A stretch of DNA of 64,000 nucleotides from Zoogloea sp. 1C4 (GTDB lineage Bacteria; Pseudomonadota; Gammaproteobacteria; Burkholderiales; Rhodocyclaceae): NCBI RefSeq assembly GCF_009469605.1, contig NZ_SSXU01000003.1, positions 248,001-312,000 on the forward strand. Reading direction: 5' to 3'. Under the pieces are notes generated by a model that was not told where the DNA came from, did not search any database, and saw nothing but the letters and a program-made list of their open reading frames with translations. Below are positions 59,577 through 64,000 of this stretch, one piece after another. Within the stretch, counting starts at the first letter, position 1. Every line of letters begins with the position of its first letter. Both the position numbers and the translations under genes were made by a program.

Positions 59577-61316
59577 TCAGAATTTCACTTCGAAGGTGGC
59601 GTAGGCGTTGTAGGCGTTGTCGAGCGGCGTGGTGGTCATCATCTGGCCGTTCACGTCGGACATCTTCACGGGGGCGCCAACCCAGTTGTTGCTGCCGGTG
59701 TACTGGAAGTCGTAGTACTGGAAGCCCAGGCGAACGAAGCTCTTCGCCAGATAGGACGAGATCGGCCGACTGTTGAGTTCCTGGATCAGGTAGAGCTCAT
59801 AGACGTTGCCGCGGGTGCCCACCTTGGATGTCCACATGTCGGTGGCCGCCGGGGCAAAGGTGATCCAGTTCTTGGAGCCGTGGTTGTATTCAAAGCCGAG
59901 CTTGGTCCTGGAGGGCAGGTCGTAACGCACGCCCAGGGCAATGGCGGTGCCGGTCTTGTCGCGGGCGGCTTCGGGGCTGAAGAAGCCGCCGGTGAGCAGC
60001 CCCTGGAAGCCGAACTGCGCCGAGACGTTGTCGTTGGGGTGGGTGACGCTCATGCCCAGATCGGCGAAGTAGTTGAGATCGCCCACGCCCACCTGCTTGA
60101 TGGTGCCCATGGCGCCCATGCCGTACCAGTCGATGTCACCCAGGTTGACCTTGGGCATGGTGTTGCCGAAGTAGGTGTCCTGCATCTTGGGGGCGTCGAA
60201 GATCTTGAAGCCCCGGTTCCATTGCAGCCACACCCGCAGGGGGTCGGTGTCGATGGGGATCAGGGCCACGCCGAGCATGTCGGTATCCTGCAGCGAGTTG
60301 CCGGGGGTGGACCGGAAGCCGCTTTCAAAGCCGCGGCCGTAGCAGATCTTGCCGTAGGCGCCGGGCAGGCCGTCGATGTCGGGCGCCCAGCCGACGGTCA
60401 TGCCGTCGAAGGCGTAGTCCACCAGCAGCGAGGGCGTGCCGCCGTTGCCGGGGCGCGGGGCGTTGAGGCGCAGGTTGCTCGGGGCACCGTGGGTGGATGG
60501 GCGACGGCCCACCGAGAACCAGATGTCCTGATCGGCGATGTTGCTGACGGTGGCAAAGGCCCGGTCGACGTTGAGATAGCTGCTCGACGGGATGTGGCCG
60601 AGGGTGCCGTCGAAGACGCCCACGCGATCGGCGAAGTACGGGGCCGATCCGCCGTTGGTCACGGCGTCGTCGTCGCCGGCGCCAAAGGTCTTGTACATCA
60701 CCAGCCGGGCGTTGACGGTCACGTCCTGCGTGGCTTTGGCGACGAGATCGAGGCCGAAGCGGTTGGTGTAGAGGGTGTCGTTGCGGGGCTTGTAGGCCGC
60801 CACCGGGACGCCGAAGCTGCCCAGCGCACCCATCATTCCGGCATTGGCGCCCATGAAGCTCTGGGCCTGCTGGTAGGTGCGCACGCCGGACATGTCGGAA
60901 GCAAACCGCATCAGCCCCGCCAGCGCGGCGCCATTGGCGGGCGTGGGGTTGGCGAAGAAGTTGGCCTGAAGCTGGGCCTGGGCGTTGGCGAAAGTGGCGC
61001 TCACGTCGGTGAAGGGCTTGGTCTCGCCCCACAGGCTATCGACGCGGAACTGGTAATCACCGCCGATGGTGAGCCAGCGCTCGGAGGATTTGTCCTCGGC
61101 CTTGACCACCTTCTCCTTCAGCTCTTCGGTGGCCTGGCGGTTGGCGGTGGTGGCGGCGTTGTTGGCTTCCACCTGGCTCTTCAGGCGGGTGAGTTCCTGG
61201 GAGAGGGCTTCGATCCGCTTGAGCAGTTCGGCGTTGGTTTCGGCCTGGGCCTGGAAGGGCAGGAACAGCCCTGCCACCAGGACACCGATCAAGGTTCTGA
61301 CATGACGGGTTTGCAT
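59577..61316 (-). CDS. DUF3373-like outer-membrane porin with N-terminal coiled coil
   Basis: This 579-residue protein has a signal peptide (MQTRHVRTLIGVLVAGLFLPFQAQA) and a coiled coil (about 27-78, LLKRIEALSQELTRLKSQVEANN). A long beta-barrel-type region with alternating strands follows and ends YATFEVKF (terminal Phe, the usual outer-membrane protein signature). The composition and end fit putative porins of the DUF3373 type found near multihaem cytochromes. It lies 30 bases after the cytochrome b gene and probably forms the outer-membrane part of the same system. Confidence 0.8.
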   Translation of the reverse strand: MQTRHVRTLIGVLVAGLFLPFQAQAETNAELLKRIEALSQELTRLKSQVEANNAATTANRQATEELKEKVVKAEDKSSERWLTIGGDYQFRVDSLWGETKPFTDVSATFANAQAQLQANFFANPTPANGAALAGLMRFASDMSGVRTYQQAQSFMGANAGMMGALGSFGVPVAAYKPRNDTLYTNRFGLDLVAKATQDVTVNARLVMYKTFGAGDDDAVTNGGSAPYFADRVGVFDGTLGHIPSSSYLNVDRAFATVSNIADQDIWFSVGRRPSTHGAPSNLRLNAPRPGNGGTPSLLVDYAFDGMTVGWAPDIDGLPGAYGKICYGRGFESGFRSTPGNSLQDTDMLGVALIPIDTDPLRVWLQWNRGFKIFDAPKMQDTYFGNTMPKVNLGDIDWYGMGAMGTIKQVGVGDLNYFADLGMSVTHPNDNVSAQFGFQGLLTGGFFSPEAARDKTGTAIALGVRYDLPSRTKLGFEYNHGSKNWITFAPAATDMWTSKVGTRGNVYELYLIQELNSRPISSYLAKSFVRLGFQYYDFQYTGSNNWVGAPVKMSDVNGQMMTTTPLDNAYNAYATFEVKF

Positions 61317-61346
61317 GACAACTCCCTGTAAGCTGCGTTGTTTGAA

Positions 61347-61937
61347 TCAGTGATCGTCGTCCCAGCCGGTGACCATCGCCCGGAAGTGGGCCATTGGCGT
61401 GTGGCCGGTGGTGCCGAGGTAGATGTGCCCGATCAGGAAGGCCAGCATCAGGAAGGCGCCCACCGTGTGCACGGTGGCGATCGTCCCGAGGTCGACGCGG
61501 AAACCTGCGGCACCCAGCTCGTTGTAGAAGAGATAGGCCAGCCCCGAGAGCCAGATCAGCGGCGTCACCACCACGGTCACGCCCAGGTAGGTCTGGGCCT
61601 GCATCGGGTTGTGCTTGCGCTCGCGGGTCGGCTTGAAGGGGTGAGGCTCGCCCTTGAAGATCCCCACCGCATAGAAGCGGACGATCTTGTCGATGTTCTT
61701 CATCGTGGGGATGTATTGCCGCCACTCGCCGGTGGTGAGGTGCCAGAACATGGCAAACACCCACAGCCCGATGAAGGCCCACACGGCGGTGGTGTGCACC
61801 CGGTGGGCCTGCTCGAAACCGAGCAGGTGATAGCTGCCGTGGATCTCGAAGCCGGTGATCAGCATGCCGATGATGAGCACCGCCTGAATCCAGTGCCACA
61901 GGCGTTCGAAGCGGGTAAAGATATAGACGCGTCCCAT
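61347..61937 (-). CDS. Di-haem cytochrome b (b561/thiosulfate-reductase-type membrane subunit)
   Basis: This 196-residue integral membrane protein has four helices and candidate haem-ligand histidines in RFERLWHWIQAVLIIGMLITGFEIHG, AHRVHTTAVWAFIG, VHTVGAFLMLAFLIGHIYLG and FAMFWHLTTG. The family transfers electrons from quinol to periplasmic partners. It sits 15 bases downstream of the octaheme cytochrome gene, so its natural partner is that protein. Confidence 0.88.
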   Translation of the reverse strand: MGRVYIFTRFERLWHWIQAVLIIGMLITGFEIHGSYHLLGFEQAHRVHTTAVWAFIGLWVFAMFWHLTTGEWRQYIPTMKNIDKIVRFYAVGIFKGEPHPFKPTRERKHNPMQAQTYLGVTVVVTPLIWLSGLAYLFYNELGAAGFRVDLGTIATVHTVGAFLMLAFLIGHIYLGTTGHTPMAHFRAMVTGWDDDH

Positions 61938-61952
61938 GATCCCGTCTCCCGG

Positions 61953-63560
61953 TCAGTGCTTGCGATTGACGAAGCGGATGAGGCCATGCACCAGCACGCC
62001 GGCAAGGAGCGCCGCCGCAGCCAGCCAACCCACCGTATCGACGATGCGGTTGCCACCCCGGCCGGGGATGTAGATGCCCTCGATCTTGTCGAGGCGCCCA
62101 CCGCGGGCGTGACATTCGGTGCAGGCCAGGGCCTTCTCCTTGGGGGCGACCATGTGGGTGATCGGCCACATCGCCACCGTCTCGATGAAATCCACCTTGC
62201 CCGAGTAGGGCTTGCCCACCGTGGCCATGCCCGCGGTGATGGCCTTCTGCCAGTCCATGTTCTTCCAGTAGGCGGTGTCGTCCTCGCCGGCCAGATGGGC
62301 CACCACGAGGGAGCGATTGACCGGATCGAAAGGCTGCTTTCCGCGGAACACCTTGACCGGCCATATCATCGACTTGCCATCGTCCGGCCCGCCTTCAAAG
62401 GTGTTGATGGCGATCGGCTGGCGGCTCTTGTCGATGTCGTCACCGAGCAGGGTGTATTTCACCGAGCCGTTGAACCACATGTACTCGGGGCGGACGTTCT
62501 CTTCGAGCACGAAATCGCCCTTGATGCCGTTGTAGGTGATGTGGCCGTCGTCGTTGGTGATGACCAGCGGCTTGCCCTTGGCGTCGCGCTTGCCGGCGGT
62601 GGACCAGTCCCAGGACATCTTGGTGGGCATGTCGCCCCGCGCGAAGGCAGGGATGTGACAGGTCTGGCAGGCCACCTTGTCGGTGTGGTCGTTGAGCTTG
62701 GCCATGCCGTGGGGCGCCTGGCCGTGGCAGGCCTGGCAGGTGGCCGGGTTGCTGCTGTCGGCCTTGCCGCGCATGTGGGCGCCGCCCTTGTCCATGGCGG
62801 TGGGCGCATAGCGGCTGCCGGGCACCTGGTGGCCGTCGGTCTTGTGGCAGGTGGCGCAGGTGAAGTTGTTGCCCTCGGCGTCCATGTGCACATCGAGCGC
62901 CTTGTCGGGCTGTTCGAGGGAGCTGTCCAGATCGCCGTGCTTCACGGCGTCGCCGCCGCCGCCATAAAAATGGCACGCGCCGCAGGTTTCACGACGGGTC
63001 TTGCCGACCTTCTGGGCGATGGCCTGCAGATCGATGCCGCGGATGATCTTGCCTGAGCCAGGGGGAAACTCGGTGTCCTTGGTCACCGGGTTGCCGGCAA
63101 AGCCGGAGGGCTTCTTGTATTTGCCGGTGGCGTCGTGGCACACCAGACAATCGACGTTCTCCTGGGAGGCGAAGTCGAACTTGCTGCCGTCCTCCATCCC
63201 GTAGCCGATGTGGCAACTGGCACAGGCCTTGTAGTTGGACGAGACCGAGGTGCAGAAATTGTTGATCACATGCCGCTTGCCGAGCGTCTGCCCGGTGCCG
63301 GGATTCACGTATTCCCACTTCCAGTGCTGGGTCTGGTGAACCTGCTTGGCGGCTTCCGTGTGACACGTCAGGCAGGCCTTGGTGACTTCCGGGCCAGACT
63401 GGAACGGTCGCTGGAGTTCCTTGAACTTGCTGTGATCCGCCGTGGACTTGAGCAGCGCCGCAGTGGCCGCCCCCGCCTTCTGATCGGCCGCCGCATGGGC
63501 AGTCCCTCCCATCAGCGTAGCCATCGACAGCGCGAATAAAAGTTGCTTGAGCACTTGCAT
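61953..63560 (-). CDS. Octaheme c-type cytochrome, tetrathionate reductase (OTR) family, with C-terminal membrane anchor
   Basis: This 535-residue exported protein has a signal peptide (1-23, ..GGTAHA). Eight CxxCH haem motifs lie at about 63, 113, 138, 193, 235, 275, 298 and 480. A membrane helix lies at about 505-529 (VGWLAAAALLAGVLVHGLI) with a basic end (RFVNRKH). Eight haems with a wide gap before the last fit the octaheme tetrathionate reductase family, whose members can reduce tetrathionate, nitrite or hydroxylamine in vitro. The anchor and the cytochrome b next door point to quinol as electron source. It is the first gene of a four-gene unit behind an FNR-type promoter. Confidence 0.9.
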   Translation of the reverse strand: MQVLKQLLFALSMATLMGGTAHAAADQKAGAATAALLKSTADHSKFKELQRPFQSGPEVTKACLTCHTEAAKQVHQTQHWKWEYVNPGTGQTLGKRHVINNFCTSVSSNYKACASCHIGYGMEDGSKFDFASQENVDCLVCHDATGKYKKPSGFAGNPVTKDTEFPPGSGKIIRGIDLQAIAQKVGKTRRETCGACHFYGGGGDAVKHGDLDSSLEQPDKALDVHMDAEGNNFTCATCHKTDGHQVPGSRYAPTAMDKGGAHMRGKADSSNPATCQACHGQAPHGMAKLNDHTDKVACQTCHIPAFARGDMPTKMSWDWSTAGKRDAKGKPLVITNDDGHITYNGIKGDFVLEENVRPEYMWFNGSVKYTLLGDDIDKSRQPIAINTFEGGPDDGKSMIWPVKVFRGKQPFDPVNRSLVVAHLAGEDDTAYWKNMDWQKAITAGMATVGKPYSGKVDFIETVAMWPITHMVAPKEKALACTECHARGGRLDKIEGIYIPGRGGNRIVDTVGWLAAAALLAGVLVHGLIRFVNRKH

Positions 63561-63619
63561 ACGCCCCCCTCTTGCGAATCAACCGACTGAAGTGGTGCAC
63601 GGCAAAACAGCACAAGCTA

Positions 63620-63661
63620 AATCTAAGAACTTTCTAATATTCGAATATTGATATTCATCAA
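63620..63661 (-). promoter_or_regulatory. Class II FNR/ANR-type promoter of the octaheme cytochrome operon
   Basis: The perfect FNR consensus TTGAT-N4-ATCAA lies at 63648-63661 (TTGATGAATATCAA read leftward). A -10 element TAGATT lies at 63620-63625, 22 bases downstream of the box. This places the box centre at about -41.5 from a start near 63613, the class II activator geometry. The region is markedly AT-rich. The rest of the gap up to 63800 holds nothing else. Confidence 0.8.
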
Positions 63662-63803
63662 TACCCACGATGAGATCACGGTTAAAACACACGTTGCTGG
63701 CAACGATGTTGCGGCGCCTTGCTGCCGGGCCGGTTTTTGCCGCGACCAGACATCCCGGAGCGTGGTGGATTTCACCGAAGCAAAAGCGCTCCCCCCGAAC
63801 GAC

Positions 63804-63831
63804 AAAAGGCCGCGCACCGGGCGCGGCCTTT
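63804..63831 (-). terminator. Intrinsic terminator of the alpha/beta hydrolase gene
   Basis: An 11-bp stem AAAGGCCGCGC/GCGCGGCCTTT with a 5-base loop is followed leftward by T4. It lies 26 bases beyond the hydrolase stop and insulates the cytochrome operon promoter from upstream transcription. Confidence 0.88.
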
Positions 63832-63856
63832 CATCTGCCGGAAAGACTGAAAAGGG

Positions 63857-64000
<144 letters not shown>

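Overview
The window is GC-rich, densely coded chromosome of a betaproteobacterium, most likely Rhodocyclales (Azoarcus / Aromatoleum / Thauera type). This placement is inferred from the gene order (gyrA-serC-pheA-hisC-tyrA-aroA/cmk-rpsA-ihfB-lapAB and thrS-infC-rpmI-rplT-pheST-ihfA), the tmRNA tag ANDEKFALAA, an indolepyruvate:ferredoxin oxidoreductase and anaerobic respiratory genes. I had no database search, so names rest on motifs, length and context.

Layout. 1-4200: the end of rnk, orn with a tiny coupled membrane protein, an M48 protease overlapping rsgA, and an Anbu proteasome-like peptidase. 4288-27756: a long leftward housekeeping block. It starts with gyrA and the Ser/Phe/Tyr/His/chorismate genes, including an AroA-Cmk fusion, then rpsA-ihfB-lapA-lapB, ugd, cysM, tRNA-Val, thrS and the infC-rpmI-rplT-pheS-pheT-ihfA-merR translation operon. 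27983-32880: rightward, two OmpA-like paralogues flanking an MtaD-type deaminase, then ubiG-gph and the tmRNA gene ssrA. A fragment of a phage-type integrase lies just beyond ssrA.

33282-40720: leftward iorA-iorB (iorB carries a frameshift), a FixL/FixJ-like two-component system, and a divergent orphan branched-chain-type binding protein. 40883-47321: the pyruvate dehydrogenase operon aceE-aceF-lpdA behind a strong sigma70 promoter. 47490-52059: a PAS-GGDEF diguanylate cyclase and a binding-protein/hybrid histidine kinase split by a frameshift. 52186-54381: an OsmC-YcaO fusion protein.

54382-59200 is the most plastic part. It has small accessory genes (GNAT, HD hydrolase, Nudix, free-standing chorismate mutase, EamA exporter) mixed with palindromic repeats, a 12-copy 21-nt tandem repeat that reads as a heptad coiled coil, and a 128-bp near-perfect triplication that includes the 3' end of the EamA gene.

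59156-63661 is the strongest candidate for an interesting system. It is a leftward four-gene unit encoding an octaheme cytochrome c with a C-terminal membrane anchor, a cytochrome b, an outer-membrane DUF3373-like porin and a small periplasmic protein. A perfect FNR/ANR box (TTGATGAATATCAA) is spaced for a class II promoter in front of it, which suggests an oxygen-regulated quinol-to-periplasm, possibly trans-envelope, electron route. The window ends inside an alpha/beta hydrolase of the meta-cleavage type.
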